A stretch of DNA of 64,000 nucleotides, from positions 18,756,977-18,820,976 of the forward strand of contig JASSKH010000003.1 of assembly GCA_031763025.1 (NCBI GenBank). Direction: 5' to 3'. Made by a program: the position numbers and the translations under genes. Positions 24,898 through 37,651 of this stretch are shown here, in pieces. The notes beneath the pieces are model-generated. The model saw nothing but the letters and a program-made list of their open reading frames with translations, had not been told where the DNA came from and did no database searches. The first letter of the stretch is position 1. The number at the start of each line of letters is the position of its first letter. The DNA comes from Macrocystis pyrifera. Lineage: Eukaryota > Sar > Phaeophyceae > Laminariales > Laminariaceae.

Positions 24898-25776
24898 ACA
24901 AAAGCAACTCCCAACACCTACCTCAAGATGTATGAATGCCTGAGTCCACCGTTGACGTACTACTAAGCGCATTCTAGAGGCCATATGTAATCAATAACTA
25001 CCTGTACCGTAGTGGGTGAACAAGGAAGCTGCCGAGGTGGCGAAGCGAAAGGGTACGCAAGGCCTTTCATTTTTGAAAGGTTCGTCCGCAAGGAAAACAT
25101 TAATAATGTCATAAATGAACTTCATCTCGTTTGCATCTTAATAATTACGAGCGAGTTTATCGTTGACCGATTTTTTTCATGCGGGTGTTATCGATGTATG
25201 TTGATTAAAGAACGATCACAGAAACTTTTCGATGAGCAACGAACGCAAGTCACAAAGAGTACAACAAGATGCACACATGACACACGAACACTTGAAGGCA
25301 TGACAACATGAACACGAACCGTGTCACTCACTCCCCACTCTCGGTGACACTGTTTTCTCTCGAATATCGCCGATCTATCGTAGAATAGACAATAATACCA
25401 CGGGCTCTGTGACCTCGCAAGACGGACCTTGTATCTTCAACCGCGATCAAGTATTCCTCCACGTTGAAGTCCGCATCACACACAACCGCCCTCCCCTCGC
25501 CAGACACAACTTTCGCTTGACTCCTTCATTTTCGGTCACCAGGTACTGCTGTACAGTGTACACAGCTACACCACTTCTACCGTACTACAATAGCATCACT
25601 AACACCACCACCACCACCACCACCACCACGCCGACATCGGACCAGCCTATCAAGCAAGAGAGCTTGCGATACCGCGGCAGTCACTACAGGCAGTAGTAGC
25701 GCCTGAAGCCCCTCGCCTTCGGTGATCCCTACAACCGCAACAGCAACATATATACCGCAGCATATACCAGGTAAGG
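24898..25776. other. region upstream of SOD copy 2
   Basis: Presumed promoter and 5' untranslated DNA of the SOD gene. It holds a (CAC)n microsatellite at 25598-25629 and the palindromic block GGTACTGCTGTACAG near 25552. I could not identify a core promoter. Confidence 0.35.
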
Positions 25777-28700
25777 ATGAAGTGGGGATTTTTTGCTGTG
25801 CTGGGTGCAGTCCTCGGCATGCACGCATCAGTGAACGCCATCGAGCTCATGGAGCTGCCTTACGGTGAAAGCGACCTCGAGCCCTACATAAGCGCGGAGG
25901 TGAGTCTCCTGCATTACTTTATTTAGCTACTTGGCCACTTGGTACAAGATGCTACACAACTAGAGGTCCGGCCATGCATGGCTCCGCCCGCGGCTATACA
26001 GTGGTTTGTAGCAAATCCTCGGGAAACGAAACGCATTACGAGAACCAAAAAACTACCCGGTTCGAAATAATACATATATATATATCGTTTTTCTACATCA
26101 ATCAATGCCTTTTTTCCAACTGTTTTCAAGCATGCCATCCGCCTCAGCAACGGAGTCAAACAAGCTTAACCTAGCAAACAGTCTTCAGCATTCACCTTGA
26201 GCCACAACGAACAAGAAACGTCCACCGTCAGCACCACCGAAATAGTTAGCTATCTATACTGACGGCAGTACCAGTATAAATATGTCCGCCCCCTGAAAAT
26301 AAGACTCAATGTTGTAAGGATAAGGAGCGGTTCCGTTGTTTATGCCTCACCTGCCTATCCCTTGAACATCCAATCGATAGCAACCTTCACAGCAAGCAGT
26401 GCGTTTGCCACTACATACGGCAGTGTAGTTCGTGTCAGTTAACATATCATTACAATGTTTGCCGTTGGACAATGTCCATGCAGCCTGTGTCAACTGCAAG
26501 AAACGACGAAGAAACAAAATTTAGGACAGATACGGCTCGTCGTCGGGACCGAGAGGTTTTGGGTTAGCGCTAGGGCTAGGTTGGGGGCTACGAAGTCGGG
26601 TCATGGTCGAGACCGCCAAATTGACAATCACAAACATTGAATACGTCACCACTCTCTGTAGTCTAGGAGTATAACCCCTTTTCAAGCACGCTGTCCAACC
26701 TGAGTCAAACTGCAACCAACCATGCTCGTCGTCCCGCCCCGCCCGCTCTATCTAATGAATGTACTTCATAGAGCGTGGTATTTCGAGGTAGGATATTTAT
26801 CGCGCTGAGGCCATGAGCAAAAATTTGTAAACTCAACCTTAAAATCCCGTCTAACACTTAATATCTCTTTTCGCTCGATGAAAAATGTGCAGAGTACTAT
26901 ATCATATGAGAAACTGGTATCCGGTAAGTGGTACGTAACTACCAAGTAACCACCGTAAAATTGTTATATCCGACATCGCTCGATTCGCAAGCTTCCTCAC
27001 CACACCTATGTCATTTCATGGCGTTTTGCTGTTCTGCTGTCAATCACCCCCTGCTCACCATTAATAGTGCTCGGACGAAACACTAAGAAGGCAGATGCAC
27101 ACGTTAAAGTAGTAGTAGTGGTCTCACTTCTTCTGATACTATTACGGGGGTCTATAGTTAACAGGACCTATGGCATACATAAAAACCTATATATTGAGGT
27201 ATTTTTACTAACAATATTTGGTCCTGCTAACTATGGACCCCCGTAATAGCGTATAACTAACAACGATACTTGACACACCCACGCGCACCCTCCTCCCTTG
27301 TTGCTGTTTGTTGTTCTTCATGCTCTTTCTCGCTCCGTTTCTTACCTTGCTGGGTAACAATGCACGCACGCACGTCGTCAATCTTTACTCGCCACCCTCG
27401 ACTGACAGACGATCGAGTTTCACTACGGAAAGCACCACGCCGCCTGTGAGTCCCTCCCTGCACCCAATTGCAGGATAGATACACAATACATAATAGCTAC
27501 CAGCTACCAGGTGCCTGGTATAGGGCCATGTTTAATGAACGGATTATCCGGTGCTAAGGGCTTCAAGCTCCCCCAAAAGCCCCGATAGGGGCGGTGGCTT
27601 ATCAATTTCTGAGCTCCTGCACGTGAGTATGGAGGTCACTATCGACACCACCGTACGTATCCCTCACCCAAAACATTTTTTTTTGCTTTTAAGAAGCTGA
27701 TTCGCGCAACCCGACCAACATTTCTATTTCTAATCCGAAAACAAATGCCAATCTGGGCGTAAATGTAAGGATCTTTTACATATTAATGTGAAGACGAAGC
27801 GATCCTTACATTTCCGTGCGGAATAGTACACAAGCAGTAAACGAATCATGGTGACCGGTAGTTGGTCACTTCAGCTATCGCAATACCCCTACTACTACTG
27901 CCGTGTCATTGGTCAGTTCACACAGAAGCCACCAACAACGTGTTCATGTATGAATATAGTTATGTTATGTATGTTGTGAACTTCAGCTATGTGACGAGTG
28001 GAGGGGAGGGTGACGGTGCTGCACGCTCAAGATCTCATCAGCCACCTGGTACCTTTTATTGAAACGGCACCACTACTACCTACTACCATGGCTGCAGCCA
28101 AGCCACCTACTGCAATACTGCAACACTGCAATACCAAGTATACCCATTGCAGCGATGTACCGTTCCTTCCGGACCCTCTGGTTGCTTGTCGCTTGTTTGT
28201 CGGTGATGGGCAGACGTGAGCAATCTGAACGGGTTCATCGAGGCGGACTCCTCTTTAGAGGGCTTGACCGCTGGAGAAATCATGTTGAAAACTACTGGGA
28301 CCGTGTTCAACAACGCCGCCCAGGTACATATTCTACCTACACAAATACACATGTATGCATGTATGCCGTACATCAATAACTACGCCGGTACTTAAACAGT
28401 TTTAATAGAACGTCTGCGTCCATCTATTATATTACTCTGTCCGAGTGCATGCTGCATCGAATCGACAAGGCTTGAATCAAAGTTACCTCCCCCCCTGGTC
28501 ATACGTAGAGATTTACCGTAAGCTAGGAACGCCCACAGCCAACGAAACGTTCGACGCAAAACTTCCAGGAGGAAATCAACGCGTGGGCAGAGGCGAACGT
28601 AGATGCAGCAGAAAGGGAAGACAGTGGCTCAGAAGGGTTACAGGGAGGGTTCACAAGGGAAGCAATAAAGAAGGGTGTACGAGCTAAACTTAAAAATAGA

Positions 28701-31700
28701 AAGGCAGCAGGGGCAGACCAAATAGTGAACGAATTTATAAAGTACGGAGGAGAAGAAATGCTTGCCATGATCGTTATGTTGCATAACTGGATAAGGAAAA
28801 AAAAAAAAAGGCCCTGGGAGATGGAGAGAGGGGGGAGCAATAGCAGTAAACTTATTTAAGAAAGGAGATAAGGCTGACCCGAAGAACTATAGAGGGATAA
28901 CGTTATTAAGCACAATATGCAAAGCATTTCGTAAGATTTTGAACGATATAATGGGAACAATGATGGAGAAGGAAGACAAAATAAGCGAAGGGCAAGCAGG
29001 GTTGACGCCAAGCCGTGGCTGCGTGGACCATGTGTACACAGTAAGTAAGATAATCCAAGGTAGGAAAGACGTGGGGCTAACAACCTGTTGTTGATTTGTA
29101 GATGTACAGAAGGCCTACGACATGGAATGGAGAATTTGATTGTTGTAAAATCTGTGGGAAATAGGGATCAGAGGAAGGATGTGAAGAATGATTAAACATA
29201 TCACGGAGTGTGCTAGAAGTGCCGTGATGCTGGACGGAGAAATATCGTAGTACGTCGATATTTTGCAAGGAGTTGCGCAGGAATGTACGTTATGACCTAA
29301 TGGAAATCTATTCAAGATATACATTGACGACTTGATAGTAGCAGTCGAAGCAGGAAAGCAGGGAGTCACGGTGGGGGAAGATACGGTATCGGGAATGATG
29401 TTTGCGGATGACTTCGTTGGGACATCAGAAACGTCCAAAGGATTGTACAAACCATTAATTAGAGAAGGCGCTAGAACACACTAGAAACTGGAGGGCGACG
29501 GCAAACGTCAAGAGGTGCGCAGTATTTGTAGGTAAGGAGGATAAGGTGAACCCGGTAAATTTCAGTTGGAAGTGGGGAGAAGATGAATTGCCGATCGTAG
29601 ACCACAGTATACGTACCCTGGCGTAGAGATCTCGAAAGACTTCTCTTGGGATAAGCACATAGCAAAAGTAATAGGAGAGGGAAAACACACGTAGACAAGA
29701 TGAATGCGATCGTAACAGACTCGCACCCTGACGCTATCATAGGATCAAAATATGTATCCTGATGAATGTGATAGTACCAAAGCTATTAATAGCATACGCA
29801 GGAAAATTATGGGAAGGGAACGTGAAATTCAAAAACAATTGGAAACAGCATAGATGACAGCAGCTAAAAAAGATGAAATGCTCAGTACGACTACGAGTAG
29901 TAATACAGTGTTGAGAGCAGAACTGGGAACGTACCCACGCAAGACAAATAGAGACATGAGAAAGTTGCAAAGTAAGGAACCTGCCAAAAAAGAGCTTGCC
30001 AGCCATATAATAGTTGATAGAGGTGTATAGAAGAAAGTAACAAAAGAGCGAGCTGGAATAAGGTGGGATAGCGTGGTTGAGAAAGTAATGAAGGATACAG
30101 GAGGAAACCAAAAAGACATTACACCCGCAGACAAGTTTGGAAGTTAGAAGGCAGAAGTAGACAGGACAGAAAGAAGGGATTGGCTAGCGCTTAGAAACAA
30201 GGTGAAGTCGGAGAAAAATTTAAAGATATACGGGGGATTAAGGCCAAAAAGACATTACGCCCGCAGACAAGTTTGGAAGTTAGAAGGCAGAAGTAGACAG
30301 GACAGAAAGAAGGGATTTGCTAGCGCTTAGAAACAAGGTGAAGTCGGAGAAAAACTTAAAGATATACGGGGGATTAAGCGAAGGGAGAGGAATGAAAACG
30401 TATTCGCACGGCCCAGTGGACTTCGCGTTAAAACGCTGGAACTGCGATTTCGTGTAGGTGACCTGGACTTGCCAGAAAGAAGCAAGAGGTAACCAGTAGC
30501 CGGGAGGAGGAGGAAGTAGATGCAGAGATGTGTCTGTGTGGCAGAGCGATAGAGAGTAGAACTCACCTAGTAGGATAACGTGAAATTTACAAGGAGGGTC
30601 GGGATGTGTTAGAGGAGATGAGGGAAATAGACGAATGTGACATGAAGGAGTTTGGTACACTACACAGTAGATAACAGCGAGAAAATATCGCTATCTTACA
30701 GTAGGAGATACATGGGCGCCATATGCTGCAAAACAGGAACGCTATCTTACAGTAGGAGATACATGGGCGCCATATGCTGCGAAACAGGAAGGGGATAAGG
30801 CTAGCAAAAGTCTGTATTATATGTAATATATGGAAACAACGTAATGAGCGCCCAAATGTTGGAGGTGTCTCTACTAGGAGTAGGAACAGCGCTCCGTCTC
30901 GAAATGGATGCGTGGTCAATGGTCAAATGACAAAGGCAAGCAACAAATGGGTATCCCCCCCCCCCCCCCGTGGTCATACGTTTACGGCCATGCATGATAT
31001 TGAGTACACCCCTCCCTCCCCCGTCCCAAGAGGGAAGCGTGGTCAACGGTCAATTGGCAATAGTCAACCGATTGAGGCAAGCAGCAACTGAATGCGCCCC
31101 TCCTCCCTCTGTGGCCATACGACTACGGCCATGCATGACATGAGTACACCCCCCCTCTGCCTGGTCGCTGAAAACCCGACGTGCCCCGTCCCGATACTGT
31201 AGGAATGCGGGGGTATATACTCATACGATGCGGCCATGCATGGCATGAGTACACTCCCCCCCTCCCCCTCGCCACCCTTACATTGCCATGCCATTCTTTC
31301 ACCGAGCAAGGTTTACAACCACGACTTCTACTGGAACTCCCTTTCGCCGTCATGCGGCGGTAAGCCCAAGGGCCCCGTGAAGCGAGCCATCTTAGACGCC
31401 TACGACAGCTTCGAAACCTTTAAAGACGCCTTTGACACGGCTGCTTCCGGTCATTTCGGGTCTGGTTGGGCCTGGCTTGTGCAGACTGCAGACGGCTCCG
31501 TCACGGTAAGCAAGCAATGCCACGGTAAGCGAGATCCAGGGGAAACATTCCACACGATCACGTACGCACCTGCGGCAGCAAAGTTACCGTGGGAGAGGGG
31601 GGTGTACATATGCTATCTATGATGGCCGTTGTCGTATGATCATAGATCCTCGCATCCCTACAATGCCTGGACGGAGTACGTCGGGTATTCACCTGACCAG

Positions 31701-34700
31701 GCAGACATGGAAGGGGGGAGGGGGGTTGTAGCCAGGCACGGGGCATGTTATTTTAAAGTGCGCTGTGTTTGTAAGAGATCGAGAGAGTCGACTGATTCGC
31801 TCTTCTAATTTTTTGTGGAGAACAGATGGCAAGAGGAAGTGTTGACAGCGTGTTAACAACGTAGCGGTGTCCTTCATCGAGGAAAACGTATTGACGTCGA
31901 GGACGTGCACTCTCACAGAGAAGCTTCAACGGGACGTACTCCTTGCGGGCACACCATATTTGATAAGCAATTAATATGTCCTGCCATCCCGGCAGTATGT
32001 ATCTGCTCAACACTGTCATCATAGTGTAAATGGCTTACCCAACTGTTGTGCAGAGCAGTTCCTCCCCACTTTGAGCTAAACACCCTCATCCTCCTGCGCC
32101 CCGCTCAAGTTCGGCATGACCCCACCCTTCTGTGTTCCGTCTCGAAAGGGGTGCGCGATCAATGATTGAATGACCAAGGCAATCAACAAATGAGTACGCC
32201 CCCCCGACCTCCGGTGACTGGTGGTACTAATAACCCCCCTCTCCCCGGCTTGTTGCTACTGTCACCCCCCCCGCTGTGAGCTGCTATTAATACCTAATAC
32301 TGTGATTTTTTTGCGACCAACACCCCCCCTGCTTGTCGATGTGTGACGCTATGCCATTATGATCTTGTCATTTGATGTAATTTTGAGGTGGTGGACACTC
32401 ACGACGCGTCCAACCCTGTCGTCGAAGGTCTAGGCACCCCCCTCCTCACCTGCGATGTGAGTGCCGTCGTCTTTGGTTGATGTGATCGGGTCTGATTTCT
32501 GCTATACGGGCCGGTTGGTTGGTTGGTTGACTAATAGTGTTGTTTGGTTGATTGATGGGTTGGTTGGTTGATTGCTTGATAGATGACTTTCACAGCTAGA
32601 TTCTGGGATTGATACGAAGACAGTTCTGGTTGAAGCACTTCGCTTATCCTTGAATGTTTCGTGTGGATCTTACTATACCGTTGATGAGGTTGTTCGTCGC
32701 GCGCTTTGGGTGACGCTGTAAAAAACATCACCTTAATGGCGAGTGGAAGTATTTTGTCTCATTTGCATTATGTAGTCTTTCTTTCTTTGGCTCTCCCCCC
32801 ATCAATCTGCAGATGATGAAGCGTACGCTGTGTGCTCAATACAAGCAGCCGTTAAACCGTGAACTGAGCTCGGCATGCAACGGACAAGCGTCTTAAACGT
32901 TGATGTCGTCGACTATCTTTGGTTCGGAGACTTTTTCTACCTGCGACATCGACGAGATAGTTTACAAGTTTCCCTGCGTGGCAATGAACAACATGGTGGT
33001 AGCATTGTCGTTTGCACATTGGCCTACCGCAGTCGCACCCCCCACTATTCACTGGGGGGGGGGTCATAAGCCGACAACGTAATTTATTTAACTTACGTAT
33101 GTGTACACTTGGTTTCAGTCCATGGTCGGTTTGAAGTAACCACCATGTACCCAGCATGGACCCGCCGTGGAGGTGCGACCATGAACCCACCATGGTGCCA
33201 GCATGGACTCGCCACGGTGTCACTATATGATGCAATCATGGACTCACAATGGTCCCACGACGGTGCCACCATGGACACGCCATAGTCCCACCTTGGTACC
33301 ACCATGGACCCATAATGGACCCACCATGCTGCCACCATGTGCCAACAAGGGCACGCTATGGATCCACCATGCTCCAACCACAGAGGCACGATAGCCACCC
33401 CATGGACCCAGCAAGGCACCACGGACGCATCATAGAGGCACCATGGTGCCATATTGGTCCCACCGTGGACTCACCGTAGACTCACCATGGAGCCACCATG
33501 AACTCACCATGGTCTCACCAACAAGGAACCATGTTCCCCCCATGGACGTACCGTGGACCAACCATGGAGGAACCATTGGGCCATGGACCAACCACAGAGG
33601 CACCATGGTGCTATCATAGACGCACCATGGTCCCATTGCATAGGCTCACCATGGTCCAACCATGGTGCTACCACGGACACATCATCGTGCCACCATGGGC
33701 CCACCATGGTTCTACCACAGGGACACCATGGACCCACTATGAACCCGAGAAGGTACCATGGATCCAACATGGTGCCACCATGTGCCACCATGGACCCACC
33801 ATGGACTCGCCACATGGTCCCACCATGAAGGCACCATGGTGCCATGGACCCACCACGGAGGCACCCTGGTCTCATCGTAGACTCACCATGGTTGTACCAT
33901 GGGACTCACTATGGTTTTAGCATGGAAATCGCCATGGTTGTACCAAGGTGCTACCATAGAGTCAGCACGATCCCGCCATGGTAGATCCATGGTTGTACCA
34001 TGGGAGGCCAATAGTGGGTCCATGGCGTGTCCATGGCGGCCCATGGTGTGACCATGGTGGCACCATGTTGAGTCCATGGCGTGTGCATGGTGGGGCCATG
34101 GTGGGACCACGATCAGCCGATGGTGGGACTATGGTGGGCCCATGCTCCCTAGTTGGGTCCATGGTGCGACCACGGTGAGTGCATGGTGGATCCATGCTGG
34201 GTCCATATTGGATCCATGGGTTGTCCATGGCGAGACCATGTTGGGACCATGGTGAGTCCTTGGTGGCACCATGGTCGGTCGATAATGGATCCATGGCGGC
34301 ACCATGGCGGCCACAGTGGGACCATAGTGGGACCATGGTGGTTCTATGGTGGGTCCATGGTGCCTTGTTGGGTCCATGGCGGGACCATGGTGGGGCCATG
34401 GCGGCGCTATGGTGGGTCCACGGTGCGATGGTGGCGTGCCCAACGCGGTACCATGGTAGGATCATGGTGAGTTCATGGTGGGACCATGATGAATCCATGG
34501 TGCGTGCATGGCGTGTCCATGGTAGGTCCATGGCGGTAGCATTGTGGGTTCATGACGGCATGGTGGGGCTATGATGGGGCCATGCCGTCTTCATGGCAGC
34601 ATCATGGTGGGACTATGGTGAGTCCTTGATGGAACCATGGTGGGTCAATAGTGGGTCCATGGCGTGTCCATGGCAGGTCTATGGCGGCACCATGGTGGGT

Positions 34701-37651
34701 CCATGATGGCACCATGAATTCAGGCACCACGACGGATCCATGGTGGCACCATGAACTCAGGAACCATGGTGTGTGCATGGTAGGTCCATGGCGATACCAT
34801 GGCAGGTTAATGGTGCCTCCGTGGTGGATTCATGGCGTGCCCATGGAGACACCATGTTGGAACCATGATGAGTCCATGGTGCGTCCATGGTGGGTCCATG
34901 GGGCCTTCACGATGGTCTCGTGGTGCCTTTTTGGGTCCATGGTGGGTACATGGTGCCTCCATGGTCATTTCATGGTAAGCCCATGACTGACGTGTTCCTG
35001 GTGGCACCATGGTAGGTCCTTGTTGGGGGCATTGTGCCTTCATGGTTTCATGGTGAGTCAATGGTGGGGTGCCTTATTGGGTCCATGGCGGGACTATGGC
35101 GTGTCCATGGTGACCCCATGGTGCCTACATGGTGTTTCCATGGTACCTTCATGGTTTGCTACCACCATGGTGGCATCATGATGGAGGGTCCATGGTGCCA
35201 TCACGGCCACGCCATGGTTGGTCCATGGGGCTGTGCCACCTTACTGTTTTCGTGGAGTAAAACCCAAATCGAACAATTTACATTGGCCGCGAACTCTTTA
35301 AATACCCACCCCGAAACCACAACAAAGGCAATTCATGATATTAATCAAGTTCTTGCGGCATCCCTCTTGAACACCAACATAACGACTAACGGTACTGTTA
35401 CTATCGGCATTGTTAGAAGGTCACGACGGCTTGTATGACTGCTGTACTCTTACTGCCTACATTTCGCTCATGGCGCTGTTGTGCGTGCTGTCACCGTTTT
35501 TGGGCATTGAAAACAAAATGCCCCGCCCCCTGTCCACCAGGTGTGGGAGCACGCATACTACATCGACTATCGCAACGGCCGCAGTGACTACATCGGTGAG
35601 TGCCCTCCCTTCCCCTGCCCCCCCCCTGTTCGCTATTCGCTATTCGCGGGAAAGAAGGAACACATCTACCCCTCATATTTTGCTCGTCCTCCTCGAGTGC
35701 TCACCTCGAAAGACCCGTCAATTGATGCTGCCGCTTTTCTTGGGAGGAAATACGCATGTCGGACGTGTAGCGTAAAACCGTGCTGGATCCTTGTGTCGGG
35801 CGCGGCATAGCGGCTGTTCCATGGCTCTCGAGGTGTAGTGTCGTGTTTTTCGCGTTGAGTCAAACTGTTTCATCTTAATTTTGTGCTTGTACCTGGCATG
35901 TTCACCCCTGCAAATTACAACCCTTTCCCCACGGATTCACATTATTCGACCCTGCAAAGTACAGCTCTCTATATACGGATGTAGATTTTTTGACCTTTTC
36001 TTAATAGGGGCACACCATGGTGGCAGTGAACGTAGCAACCCGCGTGTAACCGCGGCACTGCCGTGGGCCTTGCCATGACTTGGCACCACTAGGCCTACAG
36101 GTTGCCGTCGTCCGTGGCGTTGGCAGCCATGGTTATACCCATGGCAAGTGCCGTGGGCCTTACCGTGGATATTGCCGTGGGTCTTGCCGTGGATATTGCC
36201 GTGGGACTTGCCGTGGACCTTGCTTGGGGTCCCGCCATGGTATACCTTGAGCATCCTCTTTTTCAGTGTATTCATACGAAGTTTATACATACCTGTATAG
36301 TGGGGGGTATGAGTGGATGAAATTAAGAATTAATGCCTTGAGTTAGCATGAATGACTCGAGTGTGTTTTTGTGGGGAACGACATCGCATGGACGGATGGC
36401 CATATTTCGTGAGCGAACATGTGAATACGCCCATACATTGATAACATGTTTCAGGGTATACTCGCACATACCGTACGGCGTGAGTCCGTGCTTTCAACAG
36501 ACACTTGTGTTATTGCCATATCTGATAGACGATGCCCTTCGACCTGGCTCCTAACTATAAATAGTGCCTCAGTAGGGGGGGTATGACCATTATTTTCACT
36601 GCAGCGTTGACGCCACTCGGCCGAGCGGCTTTGTACCTCACTCTCACTCAATGCTGGACTTCAAGATATATTGTTGACGCAGCGTAGTAAGCAACGTCCA
36701 TGTTTTAACAGGCAGGGCGTATCGCGAAAACGAAAAATCTTAAAAGCTAAAAGTTGCAAATAAATACGGCCATCGCTCGGTCGTGTGGCTCTGAGCGGCT
36801 GAAAATATGTTTCTTAAACATGACCCCCTCCCCTTATCATAGACTGCAGTGCATTAATTAAACCTGACAATATACTACTTAAACGTGAAGCATGCGTGCA
36901 CCAACAACTAACACCAACAGTGCAAGTCCAGCACAACATGGGGAAGACCTTTTTTTTTTTTTTTTAATCATCACTTTTACTTTCCAGCCTAACTCGTAGG
37001 AGGTTTTACCCTCAGCGATCTTCTGGACAAGCCGTGGTCACAGGTGTCGTCCCTTCTCCCCCCCGGTACTTGCCTTTATTTTTTGTCGCGCATAGGGTTC
37101 AGCATTCCCACTGCTCGTCGACTTTTATCGAATGTAGCTAACTCACGCTCTCGCGCTTTCTGCTAATCAATTTTATGCAAGAAAAAGTCCCTACGAGCAT
37201 GCACTCGGTGAGACTTGAACCCACGAAATTGATATTGATAGGCACGCGGACCACCTACCAAGCCACCGGGGACGCCGATTATTAGCCAACCACGAATACA
37301 CATTTTTTTCCCACTACAGTAACCACTATTTTTAAGGATTACATTGATATTCACACGTTATTCACCCGCCATTCCTAAAACTATATCCCAACCACTCAAG
37401 CAAGGTGTGCGGCGGGCGCGTAGCAAGCGTTCTTTTCAACATTAACGTTGTCGGTTGTGGGAGAAGTATATCAAGTACTAGAGTAGTAATACGTGTGTAC
37501 AGCTATATTTACTTGACTTTGGCTGCGCTTCGCCCCCCTCCCCCCCCCCCCCCCCCCGATCCTGTACGCGATAAAATTCGCAGATTCCTGGTGGAACCTT
37601 GTTGACTGGGACTTCGCCAACGAAAACTTCGACAAAACGCTCCGCACCTAG
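25777..37651 (+). CDS. Fe-type superoxide dismutase, copy 2, complete seven-exon gene
   Basis: Dismutates superoxide to O2 and H2O2. Exons: 25777-25899, 27409-27445, 28214-28323, 31311-31505, 32388-32456, 35541-35595, 37584-37651, all bounded by GT-AG and joining in frame to 218 residues. Residues 1-21 form a hydrophobic signal peptide ending ASVNA, so the product enters the secretory route (export, or a plastid if the host has a secondary one). Metal ligands are H46 (in EFHYGKHH), H94 (in VYNHDFYW), D178 and H182 (LLTCD, VWEH); H50 and Y54 are the active-site gate. Q90 in NNAAQ and GHFGSGWAWLV at 137-147 point to the iron type. Exon 2 is a 37-nt micro-exon and Tyr54 is split by intron 2. Introns hold a MITE, a LINE remnant and satellites. 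The start is the first in-frame ATG before the signal peptide. Confidence 0.93.
27142..27246. mobile_element. MITE, TTACGGGGG family, copy 2 (SOD intron 1)
   Basis: 105 bp, nearly identical to copy 1, flanked by TA at 27140-27141 and 27247-27248. It lies about 160 bp upstream of the 37-nt micro-exon. Confidence 0.9.
28560..30660 (+). pseudogene. LINE-type reverse transcriptase remnant in SOD intron 3
   Basis: Reverse transcriptase motifs appear in order on the plus strand in broken frames: KLKNRKAAGADQIVNEF, NLFKKGDKADPKNYRGITLL, EGQAGLTPSRGCVDHVYTV, FVDVQKAYD, then IYIDDLIVAVEAG and GMMFADDFVG near 29400. This is the palm domain of a non-LTR retrotransposon. The catalytic pair appears as FADD. 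Further on, RCVCVAE near 30528 may be the C-terminal Cys region. Stops, frameshifts and an internal tandem duplication show that it is dead. It has the same strand as the host gene and no clear poly-A tail or target duplication. Confidence 0.7.
30108..30378. repeat. 136-bp tandem duplication in the LINE remnant
   Basis: 30108-30243 and 30244-30378 are nearly identical, both starting CCAAAAAGACATTAC and ending GGGGGATTAAG. The duplication postdates the LINE insertion. Confidence 0.9.
30689..30790. repeat. 51-bp tandem duplication
   Basis: Two copies of a 51-bp unit starting CGCTATCTTACAGTAGG and ending ACAGGAA, with one difference. Confidence 0.9.
30890..31262. repeat. cluster of G/C-tract-bounded repeat fragments (SOD intron 3, just before exon 4)
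   Basis: Three partial copies at about 30890-31015, 31030-31160 and 31165-31262 share GGCCATGCATG, GAGTACACCCC and GAAAACCCGACGTG with copies a and b. A C tract of 16 lies at 30955-30970. The last copy ends only about 50 bp before SOD exon 4. Confidence 0.55.
31594..31720 (+). repeat. G/C-tract-bounded dispersed repeat, copy d (SOD intron 4)
   Basis: About 125 bp between GAGAGGGGGG and GGAAGGGGGGAGGGGGG, with ATCCTCGCATCCCTACAATG and GACCAGGCAGACAT in common with copy b, in the same orientation. Confidence 0.55.
32510..32580. repeat. GGTT/GATT-rich simple repeat (SOD intron 5)
   Basis: Imperfect tetranucleotide repeat, GGTTGGTTGGTTGGTTGA then related units. Confidence 0.8.
33110..35240. repeat. 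CCATGG-type satellite, 11-bp period, two halves in opposite orientation (SOD intron 5)
   Basis: About 2.1 kb. From 33110 to about 33970 the units read CACCATGGACC or ACCATGGTGCC. From about 33980 to 35240 they read as the reverse complement (CCATGGTGGGT). The period is 11 bp throughout. Near the switch is CCATGGT-TGT-ACCATGG at 33987-34003. Because 11 is not a multiple of 3 and units lack stops, open frames with His/Pro/Trp/Met-rich peptides exist in all frames and are not genes. The whole block lies between SOD exons 5 and 6, so it would be transcribed with the gene. Confidence 0.9.
36014..36245. repeat. CCATGG/CCGTGG satellite, 12-bp period (SOD intron 6)
   Basis: Short block; the clearest units at 36157-36225 are GCCGTGGATATT, GCCGTGGGTCTT and GCCGTGGACCTT, spaced 12 bp apart, flanked by CCATGG at both ends. 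Confidence 0.8.
37195..37275 (-). ncRNA. tRNA-like pol III promoter (tRNA relic or SINE head), SOD intron 6
   Basis: On the minus strand TGGCTTGGTAGG fits the A box and GGTTCAAGTCT the B box, 44 bp apart as in tRNA genes. A T-arm GTGGG-TTCAAGT-CTCAC can pair. The acceptor stem does not close and no anticodon arm of five pairs can be drawn, so this is not a working tRNA. A tRNA-derived SINE head or a tRNA pseudogene are the main options. Confidence 0.35.

Noticed and set aside
33093-34986. Numerous overlapping His/Pro/Trp/Met-rich frames on both strands
   Set aside because: The 11-bp CCATGG unit is stop-poor and cycles through all frames. Similar frames at 10-12.6 and 41.6-44.2 kb have the same cause.
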